64,000 nt of DNA from Takakia lepidozioides (GCA_030704615.1 CM060731.1:19344001-19408000); one strand, 5' to 3'. Positions 10,598 to 22,519 are shown, counted from the first letter of the stretch. The notes: generated by a model from the letters alone, not told the origin. Numbers and translations are program-made.

Positions 10598-12103
10598 ATC
10601 GCCAGCAGAATTTTTTCCTTACTCGGCTGCAACTTCTTCTATGCTATACATTATTCAACTTCCGCAACATCCAGTCACAATACAATGCAATTCAATCCAT
10701 CTTCGAAATCCCATCGCGATCTGGAGAATGCCAAGCTGCTCCACAAACCCACCACCTGCTAACACGATTGATCTTGGAAAAATCTTGGCAAGAAAAGCGC
10801 ACCACTTCACCCAACCATGTAACTTACACCTACTAACTTACAGCACTCGGACCTTTCGAGCTGGACAAGCGTGTATGGTAAAAAAATGAGCGACCACACG
10901 CAGTGTTACCTCTAGTGTTTCTCAAAGGCACTAGTTGGCCTGATCTCTCCCACGCCATCTCACCACTTGGCACCGATCCCTCCTGCCACGTGGCGATCAA
11001 TCTAAACTACCATATGCCATTGCATGGCCGCGTGGCTCACTTGGCGATCCAATGTATGGATGATGGCATGCCACATTCATCCATAATTACCATTCATTCA
11101 TCCATTCAAAAGTCTCAGCTGTGAGGAGCCTGATTCCTCGCTGCTTTATTCAGCTTGGATGAATGTTCCAGGCCAGCGTTGGACCGGTATAGAGGTCCAA
11201 CCCGGGTATCCATGGTAGGTAATACCATACCCGGGCAATACATACCTCATTCCATACTACTATATGTATCATACCCGTCTGGTATTGTGGTGGACGATAT
11301 TGCTAGTGATACCGGTATTGCTGCTATGTGCGCCTCCAAAGGCACAGATATGTGGAGTTAGGGCAAGGGAATTCATGGGCACTTATGGCATTTATGGCAT
11401 CTTTTTGATACTCAATGTACAATATGCAATGTGCAAAAATACAGGTATGGTATGGTTTATTTTTGCAATGTGCAATGTGTGTGAGCAACGTATTTTTGTA
11501 TGTGTGCATTGTGCTGTAATTGTGATCCATTGTGAAGGTCAATTCTTTTTTTCAGGGGCCCATACCAGTATTGGGAAGTGTGGGCCCTTGTGATACGAGG
11601 ACCAGTCTGGTATCATATTTTTGTGATACCAGTTCCATGCTAGTGACCGGACAAACGACTAAGCTCTCTGATTGGTTGAAAATTGGGACTTGTGCACTAT
11701 GCAGATTTAGACATGGCTTTATATGCCCCAACACGCCCTATCGTTGCTCTACATTTGCCACCTCAGCGGAGAAAGCCTAACAAATTTGAGACCGTGGTAC
11801 TAGATGCCCCAAAAAATTTCTAGTGGACAAAACCGAATGAGGCCTCTCCATCCCGCCTCTTTATTATGGCTCCATCTCCTCCTACCTTCATCTATAGGAG
11901 CCTCTATGTAGTGTGAAGCCATGATTCATGAAGACTTATCTTCAAGTACATGACATGTTTGCAAATCAATTTTCCCAAAGCCCCTCTCAATAAATCATTT
12001 CATCTTAAAATGATTACCGATTAATGATTTACTACCCTTTGACGGATACAACGATTCTTTGTTCGGCTATTACGAAGGAAAAACCCCAAAAAAATGGTGC
12101 CCC
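10598..12103. other. Intergenic stretch with ATACC/GGTAT-rich segment
   Basis: No gene recognised. At about 11175-11640 the sequence is unusually rich in ataccggtat, cccgggtatcc, taccatacccggg and gataccagt words, giving many small palindromes. This could be a decayed foldback element, but no clean terminal repeats were found. Confidence 0.4.
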
Positions 12104-12112
12104 TTTTCAAGT

Positions 12113-12530
12113 GCCTCTCATTTTTAAGATAATAGGGTCTTCAATGGGCACGTGCGAGGTGGCTGGTGGGCCCCGCGCACGGACGCCCGGCTCCCCCCAC
12201 CCCGCCCGCCGCTACACGCGGTCGCCCAGCCGTGGGCGCAGCTGCAGCAACCACGCCCCCGTCCGCTGCACGGCCAGTCCCCTGCCCATGAGTCCGTTGC
12301 CCTCCATTCTGCCAGACCGCTGCTGGCCAGTCCGCTGCCTAGCAGTCTACCAGTCCGCCAGTCTGCCCGCCCATCCACTGCTGGCCAGTCCGCTGCCAAG
12401 CAGACTGCCAGTCCGCCAGTCTGCCCGCCAGTCCGCTGGCCAGTCCCCTGCCATCCAGTCCGCTGACGGCGCAGGATCTCCACCGTTTGTTCCCATAACC
12501 CATCTGAGCCCTCCATTTTTAGGGCTGCAA
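12113..12530. repeat. MULE A left terminal inverted repeat
   Basis: Matches the complement of 19710-20112 over its whole length: the terminal 12-bp block, gataatagggtcttcaatgg, the cgcgcacggacgcccggctc block and the distal cataaccca ... gagccctccatttttaggg block. The middle consists mostly of CAGTCCGCTGG-like units, and the two TIRs differ in unit number there. Confidence 0.88.
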
Positions 12531-13779
12531 TTCAAATCTTTATCCCTGTCGCCTGCCACTTGCCAACAGCCGCGAACGTGCGCATTGTTCTCCTGGCACG
12601 TTGTCGATCGTGTCCTGGGTACTGCGGCGCGTTTCTTGCAGGTTCAGAAGCATGTCATTTGTACTGTATAGGGCATGGACGTGGAAGCAAAACCCGATGA
12701 TATACTGATCACGGAAGTCATAGAATCGACACCACAGCTCCAAAAGTCTATCTGTGCACTCCGACTCAACCTTCTGGAGCGCCTTTATGTCATCCGGCGA
12801 CAGTCCGCATTCAAACCGTGGGTCCCCTTCAAAAAACATTAGCATGGAATTACCCGCCTTAACGTGCAGAACGTGTGCTTTGCCAAACCGAGCACCCATC
12901 CTGCACAGAGCAGACCATCCTTCGGGAAGCCTCATGTACTGAACAGACTGACGTCAACATGGTACCAAACACTCTACAGGCTGAACAGTTTATCAGTAGA
13001 CTGAACACTCGCTTCCGCACGAGATTGACAGTACTGGCAGACTAAGCACAGCAGACCGGTTTGCAGAGCAGACTGTGCATAACATGGCAGACCAAGCACA
13101 GACAATGATGACAACCAGCAGCAGACTGACCACAACAGATCGCAAAGCACTTAGTGACAAAGACAGACGAGGAGACTGAGCACAGTACTCACCTGTGCTG
13201 CTCCAGGAAACGACCCATATCTTTGTCCATGTCCAAGGCCAGCTTGCGGTTCTTGTTCATAACAGACTTTTTCTTCGCCGGTCTCTTGGTACTCGGACCC
13301 TCCTCATCCTCCTCAGCATGGTCCACGACAGTCCGCTTCTTGGCTTTGCCTCTCCCCTGGGAAGCAGGGACAGCTGTAGGCGGGCTGGATAGAGCAGACA
13401 AACGTAGCGTTGCCGCCTTATTTTGCAACAGAAGCTGGTCAGCAGGTTTGTTTACACTTGCTGGACTTGTCTTTGCAGCTTCGTGGGTCGTATGCGTAGA
13501 ACTGACCCGTGCATCGGGAGGCGTGCTCACCCCCACACCTTTCTTGGTTGTCGATCCCACGTTTGCAGCATGGGCGGAAGATGTCATGTCCTAAAAAGTA
13601 GACAGTCTGCCGACGGAGGGACGAACATCCTGTGAGGATACCGAGCAAAATGACGAATTAGCCCAATTTCACAATGTGCTAAAACATAAACAACAGTGTT
13701 GAAAGAGGAAATGGCACAACCTGCCCAAGGGGTGAGGGAGCAGACTCCATGTAATCCAGCGCTATACCAGACGGTGTCT

Positions 13780-14230
13780 GCGCCGCATGTGGTTCCTTGT
13801 CAGTGTGTCTGCCAGCATGTTCAGTCTGTTGCTCAATGTGGGCAGTCTGCTCGACCGCCGGTTCTTCGTCAGTCCTTCCGTCTGTGAACTGTGCAGTCTG
13901 TCGGCGACTCTGTGGTTCAGTCTCTTCCTCAATGTGGGCAGTGTGCTCGGTGGCAGGTTGGTCGTCAGTCCTTCCATCTGTGAAGTGTGCAGTATGCTGG
14001 TCAGGCCGTGCAGTCTGAACTGTGCTGAGCTGTGCAGTCTGCCGCTCCGAGCCATCCTGGTCAGTCCTTCCCTCTGTGAGCTGTGTAGTCTGCTGGTTAG
14101 TCTGCGGTTCGGTCTACTCATCAATCAAGACAGTTTGTTGGCCCGCCGCAGGTTGCTCTGCAATCCTTCCATGTGTCGACTGTTCAGTGTGCTGGTCAGT
14201 CTGGTGGACAGCCGGCTGGGTGTCCTGATC
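13780..14230. repeat. CAGTCTGCTGGT-type short repeats in MULE A
   Basis: Repeated words such as cagtctgctgg, cagtctgcggttc, gtcagtccttcc and tgtgcagtctg recur every 10-40 bp. Long Cys-rich plus-strand frames here are by-products of the repeat, not genes. The corresponding region of copy B is 38730-39180. Confidence 0.75.
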
Positions 14231-14639
14231 TTGTAGGCCGAGGAGCAATCTACAACTTCTCCATGGACTTGGGAAACATCAAGAACATGTATGGAAGACC
14301 CACCGACAATTGCTTCCTCAGACTCTTCTGTAAGATCTATGATATGGTTTTGCGTTCCCAGATTGAGTTCGGTCATCACGTAAGACTCATCTATGGCTTT
14401 CGTCACTGAGCGCACGAAAACGGGACTGAGCTAAAAGGTCATAGAAGGCAGGCCACGGGGAGCTGGATAAGAATGTTTTACCGGCGACCTGGTGACGTCA
14501 TCAGTGAATGTGCCTAGGAGAAAAGTGGACTCGCTCAAAACACTCATACTGGCAGATCCAAAAACATGTTGTTGGGAACTCTGCAGAAATTCGTTCACAG
14601 GGTCCCGGTGAGGCCAGTGCATCCGAGTCTGTTGCACAA

Positions 14640-14950
14640 TCCAGGGAACAGACTGGCTGTTAGTCTCCTGGATAGTCTGTTCGGCCATCTGCTGAGTGGG
14701 TTCACCAGTGTGCTGCATAGTCTGCTGAGGGGCAATCTGCTGGCTGGATTCGCCGGTCTGTTGCACGGTCTGCTACACAGTCTGCTGATGGACAATCTGC
14801 TGGCTAGATTCGCCGGTCTGCTGCACAGTCTACTGAGGGGCAGTCTGTTGGCCACGTTTGTTGGTCTGTTGTATAGTCGGCTGAAAGGCAGTCTGTTGGC
14901 CGGTCTGTTTGCCGGTCTGCTGCAAAGTTCGCTACCCGCTCAGTACTGTT
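14640..14950. repeat. Tandem 30-60 bp units built on gaggggcartctgctggc in MULE A
   Basis: Units of the form tctgctgaggggcaatctg followed by ctggctggattcgccggtctg recur several times with drift. Copy B has the equivalent array at about 39600-39870 with a different unit arrangement. Confidence 0.75.
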
Positions 14951-16039
14951 TGCACATACTGAGTATGTGTGTGCGGGGCAGTCTGCTGGGAGTGTCCGGC
15001 CTATTACCCGGGACAGTCTGATGCACATGCTCGGTCTCCAGCACTTGGGCAGTCTGCCCACATGTGTCGTGGGGAATATGTTGTTGGACATTCTCGTGGC
15101 CAGTCTACTGGACAGTCTCACGAACTCCTTGTAAAGCCAGGACAAGATCACTTGCACCTCTGGCAAAAGAGTCGAAAGTAGTCTGCACTTGCTTGTCTCC
15201 CACATCAACTCGCCCTGCAACACATATTTATGCAAATGTGAACTTCTAAAAAAGTTGACAAAAGAAATGGAGCTGAAACATGAAAGATGCCCAGAACATT
15301 TTACCTTCCAAGAGATTTCCAATGAGGCCAATGTCCTTGATTTTCCGGCACAGGCATGCTCCATCGAGATGAGCAATGGCGCCGATGCGGTCTTTAGTTG
15401 GGGTCCCACACCACAAGACTTTGAAGACATTGGGATTTTGCAAAACAATGTCAAATACTGCTCGCTCCATCACCAATGCAAACCACTGCAATGCGTCATC
15501 CACCACAAACTTCTATGAATGGTCTGTTCCATGGAGCAAGTCCATCCTCAAATTATGCAGATCCTTCATCAACTTGTTGTACGAGCGGAAATTGCCTAAT
15601 TGCATCCATCTGTGTTGTAGGAAGGAAGTTGTCATGCGCTCAAAGTCCTCCTCAGTCAATCCGAACAAATGCTTTCTTCGCACCCCAAAGGTTGGATGTG
15701 CCATAGGCATATGTCTGAGGTCTTCAGGCCGTGGGTCATCCATGAGAATCAGCTACACAAGTAGAGGCGGCGCATTTTGGACGGTTGTGGCTTCAATGGC
15801 AACAGCAGAGGCGGCTTCCAGAACATGGTTGGCTTCCTCAATAGAAAACTCCATGGAATAATGAAAGGGTACAAATGACCACCGGCGGTCCGCAACAATC
15901 CGGTGGAGCTCATTATGCCAATCCAAATGGGGATTAATTTCTCCCACCCTAAGCCGGGGAAGTGTGAGGTCTTCAGCTCCAAGTCGAATTACCGGTGATG
16001 GCGATCGCCAAACCGCAAAAAACGCCGTGCTATGTGGGA

Positions 16040-16310
16040 GAAAGGCAGTCTGCTGGTCAGTTTGCTGGCTGTCAGTCTGCTGGTCCGCAGTCTGTTGGAT
16101 GACAGGTCTTCCCATTGGCATGGGCTGCATGATGGGCTCCTGGAGAGGAGTCTGCAGGATGACAGGCTGCTCGTTGGGAGTCTGCTCCGTTGGAGTCTGC
16201 TGGATGACAGGCTGCTGAATGGGAGTCTGCTGGATGACGGCATGCTGTATGGGAGTCTGCTGGATGACGGCCTGCTGAATGGGAGTCTGCTGGATGGCAT
16301 ACTCGGCAGT
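16040..16310 (-). repeat. Coding minisatellite giving Gln/Thr/Pro repeats in MULE A
   Basis: A 30-bp unit (tgggagtctgctggatgac plus variable bases) repeats on the plus strand. On the minus strand it codes the repeated words QQTPIQQ and AVIQQTPIQ. Copy B has a shorter version at about 41015-41180, so unit number has changed since the copies diverged. Confidence 0.8.
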
Positions 16311-17838
16311 CCTAGATGCATTCCCCCCCGACGCGTCTTGAATATGTAATGCCGCTATAGCAGCAGTTGACCCAGGATACTTCAATAATATGTACTCCCG
16401 CACGCGGTCCACTTCCGCACGCACCACAGTCGCTTATAAAGGAGCATCATTGCTAGGTATCCGCCAAGCCTGAATGGCCCTACGAATAGAAACACGTTCA
16501 TCCTGGTACACGGTAGAGAACTTGGACGTTAGGAACATGGATGTGGACTCTATATTCACCTCGTGCAACGGACTGGACTCACAGACCAGCAGACTGACAG
16601 ATGTAACGTGCGTACGTAGGGTGGAGCCAACTAGTAGACTGTACCAGCGGACTGGACCAGCGGACTGACAAATGGACTCAGTAAGTAATGCAGCGATATA
16701 AAATAGACTAACTGACGAGCGGAGTGAGCCAGCGGACTGAGGAGAGAACGCAGCGGACTGACCAGACTGAATAGGCAACGTGACCCCCATGATGGACTCA
16801 AACAACACAGAGAACAGACTGGGCGGTCAGACTGACCATTACCTCCTCTACTTCTTCATCGTCATCTTCATCTTCAAAGCTGTTCAACCAGTTCTGTTCC
16901 GCCTGTCGGATGAATGTGCGTAGCAGACCTGACTGGGCAACTTTGTAGAAATAATGGAAGAAGTCTGGATCCCCAATTGGTAGGCACTCTGGTGGGAAAA
17001 GCCCAAAGTCAACGAGGCGCAATGTGTCGGGGCAGACTGGCCCTTCAGTGCTTTATTGAGTTTTTGGTTTTGACCCTAAACCGATGGCATGGGTCGCGAT
17101 ATTTGTGTGAGTCTGCTGCCGAGTCTGGTCAGGCAAGTCAATGTCCACTGGACTTGTCACCCCTTCTAGGCCTTCGAAGTCATCATTCCGGATAATGGTT
17201 TGCCCGCCCTGAGCAGATTCACTTTCAGTATCAGTACTGATGGTGTGGGTCTGCCGCCCAGGACGGGGTTCAGTCTGCTGCGTGGATTTTGCCCTTGCCT
17301 CGCGAGCAGACCTTGCAGCCTTCTCCTTTTTTTGCCTCTCCTTTTTTTGGGCCCCATCACTCAGTTTACGTTTTCTGGCAGCATCCGGCATTCCCTGCAC
17401 TTGCAAATCCTCCATTGACGGACCACCAGAATGGACGCCATACCATGCGCGCACTTCGTCTAATTCCAAAGTGCGGGGGTCAAGCACTGATCCGTGCATG
17501 CGCATTGTGGCCTCTTTGACAATCGACATTTCTTTCAGTATCGGCCAAGGCATGAAATCCCGTGGAATCGTTGCAACAGTCTCTTTGCAACCCGTGTCAA
17601 CACAATGCCGATTTAGTTGGATTTTGTCCTTGATAACCTCTTCACAGAAAGTACAGAAGAGCTTGTCCTCCTGCCAATTCGAGTTTTTGGGCTTCCGGGC
17701 GCGGAGGTCTACAAATGCTTCCACTATTTTATGATCAAACTCCTCTGGTGAGTACCAGTACCTTCGCTCATTCTTCAGTCTGGTTTGGTGCACAAAATCC
17801 ACCCAGTCCGCTCCACCCTTTTCACAAGCATCCTCCAT

Positions 17839-19709
17839 CGCTGCAGAATGAAACGAGGGTGCAAAGACAATGAGCGACAGACATAAGTCCTATGAAAAGA
17901 CTCACCCTAAGCAAGAAGAGGACACAGAATGGAATGGAAACACCGTAGCAAATAAGAAGCTCACCGAGCCGATGAACTTCGAGTTGTTACGAAGGCGAGC
18001 GTGTTTGCGACGCTTTGCGGCTCACCGCGACTCTCCACACCTGGGGAAGAACGGCCCTCTTTTGTTACGGTGATGGAAACGCAAAGAGGAAAACGAAACA
18101 GTGCGAAGAAATAGGCGCAAAGAGAATGGAGTCGACACAGGGAACATGAGAAGAAAGTAGAAGTAGAAGAGGCCTAGCATGGCACAGCCAACGTGGCGCA
18201 ATTTCACAAGCGCCAACTATCCGTCGTCATTGCATTGAATACGTCCACCGAATGAACGCATCGTACTAAATTCATCCACGGTCCTTGCACGTGCAACAGA
18301 TTCATTTCCCATCGGGCCGAGAGTCCACCAGACCGCCAGTCCAGCGGACTGTTCGCTTTGTTGAGGCGTAGCGGCTTCATATTGGAGGCAATTCCCTGCC
18401 AACGGACACACTGCAAAGAGACTGGCAGCAGAACAGACTGACAAAGTACCAGGCGAACAGACTGATATCCATCAGGGAACGATTGTTGAGCACACCTCCA
18501 GTTCAGCAGACTGGTTTGCAAAGAAGCGGGCGGAATGAAGACAAAAGAGAGTAAGGGGAGAACATGAAAGTCGAACATACCCATTGCGAATAGACTCGCG
18601 GCACAACAGACTCATGCATGCACAGTCCAACAGACTGATATCCATAGAGGAGAACTGTCCAGCAGACGGACGTTTCGCCAGACTGGCGGGAGAACAAGCC
18701 AAAAGACTGACCGGAGGTAAAATAAGAAGTCGAACAGACTTAGTGCAACAGACTTCCGATACAACAGACTGACAAAGTCACAAGTGCGACAGACTGATAT
18801 CCCAACAGACGGACTTCCAGTAGACCGCCTCCAAACTGACTGTTATGCAAGCGATAAGGGGAATATCCGGAGCACTGACGGGCCAGTGGACCCACTGCGA
18901 ACAGACTCGCGACACAACGGACCTCAAACATCCACGCGCATTTGCAGATGCAATTGTCTCAGCCTGGTCCGTCTCCTGGCAAATGCGACAATGTACCAAT
19001 TCTGCACCTACTCCCGCATTCTGTACCTACTCCCGTCGTGGCTCAGACATCTGCATTCAGCAGGTGCGTGTGGATGTTTGAAGACCTTAGGACTGGATGG
19101 TGTTCCGTGACGACTCGTATTGCTTTTTGTGCTGCCATACCTTATATAATACCATGTGGATCCATCACAAAGCTGGGTTTCTTCATATTCTCCACCCTTT
19201 TCCACAACTTATGCATAACGGATGCAAGCCGCTATACTTGGTCACATAAACAGTCCCATCGTCCGATACGAAATCTGCAATACACGCCCCCATGTGCATA
19301 CGCTTCCGCCATTTTCGCGCCCATGTTACCCATGCGTTCCTTTAACAAACTAAACTTGTGAAGGCTCTCATGAGGGATGCAGTACGAAGGGGCTAAATGT
19401 AACATGACGAATCACAAGCAGAGGACGTTATCGAGGACAGATGTCTGCATTTTCCATATTTATGACATAGAACCAAACCATAAAACGAAGGTTCCCGAAA
19501 GCACAACAAGAAGGCAAAAATAGTGGAAGCATATGCACGATGGTGGCTGTAGTGCCGAGACAGTCTTCTCATGTTCAAGCACACGCTTCATCATCATCAT
19601 GAACATCGCGCGCAAAAGATAAACAGTCGCGTGCAACGTCTACCGCAACATCGGACAACAAACAGCCGTCAAAAGAGAGCGGCCGGGATCTGGTGGCAAG
19701 ATCATTGCC
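17839..19709. other. MULE A right subterminal region with CAACAGACTG arrays
   Basis: At about 18290-18930 the word cagactg (often aacagactgatatcc) recurs densely. From about 19040 to 19700 the sequence is well conserved with copy B (43690-44345). On the minus strand this block has a frame reading ADFVSDDGTVYVTKYSGLHP followed by LCISCGKGW, and a second overlapping frame starting MGNMGAKMAEAYAHGGVYC. One of these may be the first exon of the element's minus-strand gene; I cannot decide between them. Confidence 0.5.
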
Positions 19710-20112
19710 GCAACCCTAAAAATGGAGGGCTCGGATGGGTTATGGGAATGGACGATGGAGATCTTGCGCCGTCAGCGGATTGGATGGCAGGGGACTGGCC
19801 AGCAGACTGGCGGACTGGCAGTCTGCTTGGCAGCGGACTAGATGGCAGGGGACTGGCCAGCAGCGGACTGGCGGCAGACCGGCGGACTGGCAGACTGCTG
19901 GGCAGCGGACTGGCCAGCAGCGGTCTGGCAGACTGGAGGGCAGGGGACTCATGGGCGGGGGATTGGCCGCCGCGGCAGACGGGGGCGCGGGCGCGGTTGC
20001 TGTAGCTGCGCCCGCGGTTGGGCAGGGTGGGGGAGCCGGGCGTCCGTGCGCGGGGCCCACCGGCCACCTCGCACGTGCCCATTGAAGACCCTATTATCTT
20101 AAAATGAGAGGC
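19710..20112. repeat. MULE A right terminal inverted repeat
   Basis: Complement of the left TIR. It ends in gcacgtgcccattgaagacc followed by ctattatcttaaaatgagaggc, and its middle is made of cagcggactggc units. Confidence 0.88.
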
Positions 20113-20121
20113 TTTTCAAGT

Positions 20122-21573
20122 AAGGTGTCATCTTTGGGATTTGCTAAAGAAAAAGAAAAAGAAAAAATCTTTGTCAGTGTTATCAAGTGCTTAAGAGCTG
20201 ACGGGCACTCACTCGTTTTTTCAACATCTCTCTTTCTCTTTCATGAACTAACGAGTAGTGTTTATATAAAAAGGCCCAAGTGTGGTGACTATACGAATGG
20301 GTAAAATCATTGTCCCCAAGAGCAAAAACAAAATCTCATAGGGCTAGATATATTAACAAAAAGAAATCAAACTATTCTAGTAGTATCTACTGCCTGAAGA
20401 AGGTCAAACGACATAAAAGACAATGGGTCAGAAAGTGCCGGGAGGCGAGATGAAGCCGCCCCGTCAACCTTTGCGTGACGTAAAACAGATAGAGCTTGAG
20501 CCTTTTGTAAAGCAACAAAAACTTGTTGTCTAAAGAAGGCTACAAGAACAAAGATGTTTGGGCTTCCAAGATTTTTGTTTTCCGGTATGGCATGGGCACA
20601 ATGGTGCAAGGAAAGTCGTTGAACTGATGATGGAAACAACCGAAAATCTCGACTGCCAAATGGAGGAATGTGTCTGTGGGGTGACGTTCCCAATAAGTGC
20701 GCTCTTTTTCTAGTGCAGCTATTGAAGCATCAACTCCTCGCAATGCAACACAGCTACGGCGTGAGCCTAGCCCAGTGAGCTAGGCTCATACTTCACCCAC
20801 AAAGTGTGAGTGTAGGATGGTGTTCAAAGAAAGATGACCTATACCTGAGGTCGGGCGGAAGAAGACCTAATACCGCGAGAAACTAGATATATATATATAT
20901 TTTTACACCAACGATGAGGGGCAAAACAACGATCGTTGTTTTTTTTTTTTTTTTTTGGCTTGTTGTTTCTTGTACAAACGATGAGGGGCAAAACCACAAT
21001 CATTGACAATCCTGTTTGAAAGGTTGCACGTCCAGGGAGATTTAAAAAATAATAAAAATTTCCAATAATATTGCACAAAAATATGAATAAAACAGAGCAC
21101 TCTAGAAGGTAGTGCTACCCGTAAGCAATCGAATAATGCCCTATGGTAGGTATGCATAAGTGGGTAAGTCTACTTTGGGTCGTTGGGTTGGTTGCAAACA
21201 CTAGATCTCGTCTCTTTTCACTCGGTAACTTGGATATTTGCCGTTTTGTCAATAATAAGCATTGAAACTATAGTCTTAGATCTAGACACGGACCACGTGC
21301 AACGTTCGGGCTTTCCAAATGTTCCAAAGTGTCGATACTCAAATTGAGTCTGCAAGTACTGGGCAATGTGTTGGCTGTGTTTGGTTATGGGGTTGACATA
21401 GTTGCAGAGGGGTGTCCTATAAGCACGGCATGAGCACAACCCATGGTCATGGGGGTTGTATGTTTATAAACCGCGGTCATAGGAATTACATGTTTTGAGG
21501 CACGGTGCATTTTATTATAGGGTGCAGTTGCACCAAAACGATAAACTATTTGATCTATCTTTTCAATTCACAT
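20122..21573. other. AT-rich stretch between MULE A and the 53-bp repeats
   Basis: No gene recognised. It includes a poly-T run at about 20937-20956, a short (TA)n at about 20888-20900, and two near-identical stretches around acgatgaggggcaaaac at about 20910 and 20978. Confidence 0.4.
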
Positions 21574-21716
21574 GAGAAATTAAAATTAAGTAGTAGTTTC
21601 GGGAGTGAGAGTTTTAATTTTTCATTGAGAAATTAAAATTAAGTAGTAGTTTCGGGAGTGTAAGTTTTAATTTCGCATTGAGAAATTAAAATTAAGTAGT
21701 AGTTTCGGGAGTGAGA
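21574..21716. repeat. 53-bp tandem repeat, left of the Gypsy element
   Basis: The unit begins gagaaattaaaattaagtag and continues tagtttcgggagtg. Units start at 21574, 21627 and 21680, exactly 53 bp apart; the last is cut by the Gypsy insertion. The same unit reappears to the right of MULE B at 44610-44672. Confidence 0.9.
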
Positions 21717-21844
21717 TGTCGTGCGCATACATATCGCTACACAACTCTCCAAGGGTTGGATCAGCAATAGGAAGCAACTTCACAAGCTGACTCTTGTGTT
21801 GCTCCCTTGCTTTCAATCCCACACAACACATGTGCACACCACAC

Positions 21845-21962
21845 ACTAGTATACCACTAGTCCACCACTAGTCCAACCACTAGTCCATCCACTAGGCTAC
21901 AACTAGCCAGTCACTAGGCTGCCACTATGCTGCCCACTATGGCAGTCACTAGTCCACACAAT
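21845..21962. repeat. Short ccactagtcc repeats near the 3' end of the Gypsy element
   Basis: Words accactagtcc, cactaggct and actagcca recur about every 10-15 bp. On the minus strand they follow a purine run (ctaggggggcg at about 21963-21973) that could be the polypurine tract, so this may be the start of the 3' LTR. Confidence 0.55.
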
Positions 21963-22205
21963 CGCCCCCCTAGCTGGTGCTTAGGTCCCTCTAAGTCCAG
22001 GTAGCCACAAGATGTGATAGTGATCATAGCCTCACTAAATCCTCCACCACTATCTCTACTACACTCAAACTCGATAGATCAAGAGGTCGGGTGCAAGAGT
22101 TGCCCCATCGTTAGTCGCCGTCTTGCAACCTGTGAACTTGAGCTTTGGATCTCATGTATTGACTCCTATGAGCTTGGCCTCCCATGTCTTGTTAGCTGCC
22201 TCCAG

Positions 22206-22508
22206 TCATGTCCACTGCCAATATCCCAAGCAGTGTGGATACAACCAATCTCCGTTAGGAACCTTCTCAAGAGGTGGTGTCAAGCATCCCATATGCCAAC
22301 CCCTTGAGCATCGATCACACACCAGCATGGTGGCTGCCCCTTTGGCAGACCCACAGAGCATGCACCTCAAACCTGCAGGTACCACTGCCAAGTTTGGGTC
22401 AACTCTACCATCGACATTGGGAAGGTGACATGGCGCACAATTACGCACATGGTCCCTCCAAGTCATGCCATCCCGACCCTCCAAGATCATGACCCCTGAG
22501 GGCAACAC
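22206..22508 (-). pseudogene. PHD-like zinc finger downstream of the Gypsy integrase
   Basis: The frame holds CMLCGSAKGAATMLVCDRCS followed by RGWHMGCLTPPLEKVPNGDW and LYPHC. This is the C4HC3 spacing of a PHD finger (C-x2-C, C-x2-C, H-x2-C, then a final pair after W). The first Cys of the last pair is replaced by Tyr in LYPHC. PHD fingers bind histone H3 tails or modified lysines. It follows the integrase core in the same direction after a frame change, so it probably formed the C-terminal tail of the integrase, the place where chromoviruses carry a chromodomain. A targeting role is inferred from position. The remaining pattern (CDRC..GWH..C) makes the family call good. Confidence 0.82.
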
Positions 22509-22519
22509 CTCTCGAACCC

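Larger units (their letters stand above)
12540..17838 (-). pseudogene. MULE-borne multi-exon gene (SIM-containing, protease-type C-terminus lost), copy A
   Basis: Minus-strand blocks collinear with copy B. The start at 17838 (MEDACEKGGADWVDFVHQTR) leads to a small zinc-finger-like segment (FCTFCEEVIKDKIQLNRHC) and a Lys/Arg-rich stretch ending near 17053. An acidic block follows (NWLNSFEDEDDDEEVEEV, about 16900-16840). Next are Gln/Thr repeats near 16040-16330, the conserved block EDFERMTTSFLQHRWMQLGN at about 15650, and NPNVFKVLWCGTPTKDRIG at about 15440. Then come a SUMO-interacting motif IIDLTEESEE at about 14343-14314, a Lys-rich tail block at 13587-13189, and MRLPEGWSALCRMGARFGK ... CTDRLLELWCRFY at 12935-12710. 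The gene then runs into the deletion junction, so the C48 catalytic domain present in copy B is absent. Introns between blocks are filled with CAGACTG-type motifs. It is not recognisable as a host gene and is best seen as the element's second gene. Confidence 0.65.
12113..20112. mobile_element. MULE copy A, 8.0-kb non-autonomous Mutator-like element
   Basis: The element starts gcctctcattttt and ends aaaatgagaggc as an inverted repeat. It is flanked on both sides by the identical 9-bp direct repeat ttttcaagt (12104-12112 and 20113-20121). A 9-bp target duplication with long TIRs is diagnostic of the Mutator superfamily. The TIRs are about 400 bp (12113-12530 and 19710-20112). Inside is a minus-strand gene collinear with the one in copy B, but no transposase. 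A junction near 12711 joins sequence that in copy B lies at about 32905 to sequence at about 37718. Copy A has therefore lost roughly 4.8 kb holding the transposase and the C48 protease domain. Confidence 0.93.

Noticed and set aside
12124-12671. Long open frames in the MULE TIRs on both strands (also at 19571-20105 and 32323-32896)
   Set aside because: They follow the CAGTCCGCTGG repeat in several frames at once, which is what a GC-rich short repeat produces. No family signature is present.
13780-14230. Spaced short repeats that at first glance resemble a CRISPR array or a Cys-rich plus-strand gene
   Set aside because: Unit spacing is irregular, units drift, and the same motif fills introns and TIRs of the surrounding MULE. 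The plus-strand frames are by-products, and the real coding frame is on the minus strand.
15189-15861. Plus-strand frames in MULE A (also 40313-40830 in B)
   Set aside because: The minus strand has the sequence conserved between the two copies with protein-like character (VLWCG, EDFERM blocks); the plus frames are shadows.
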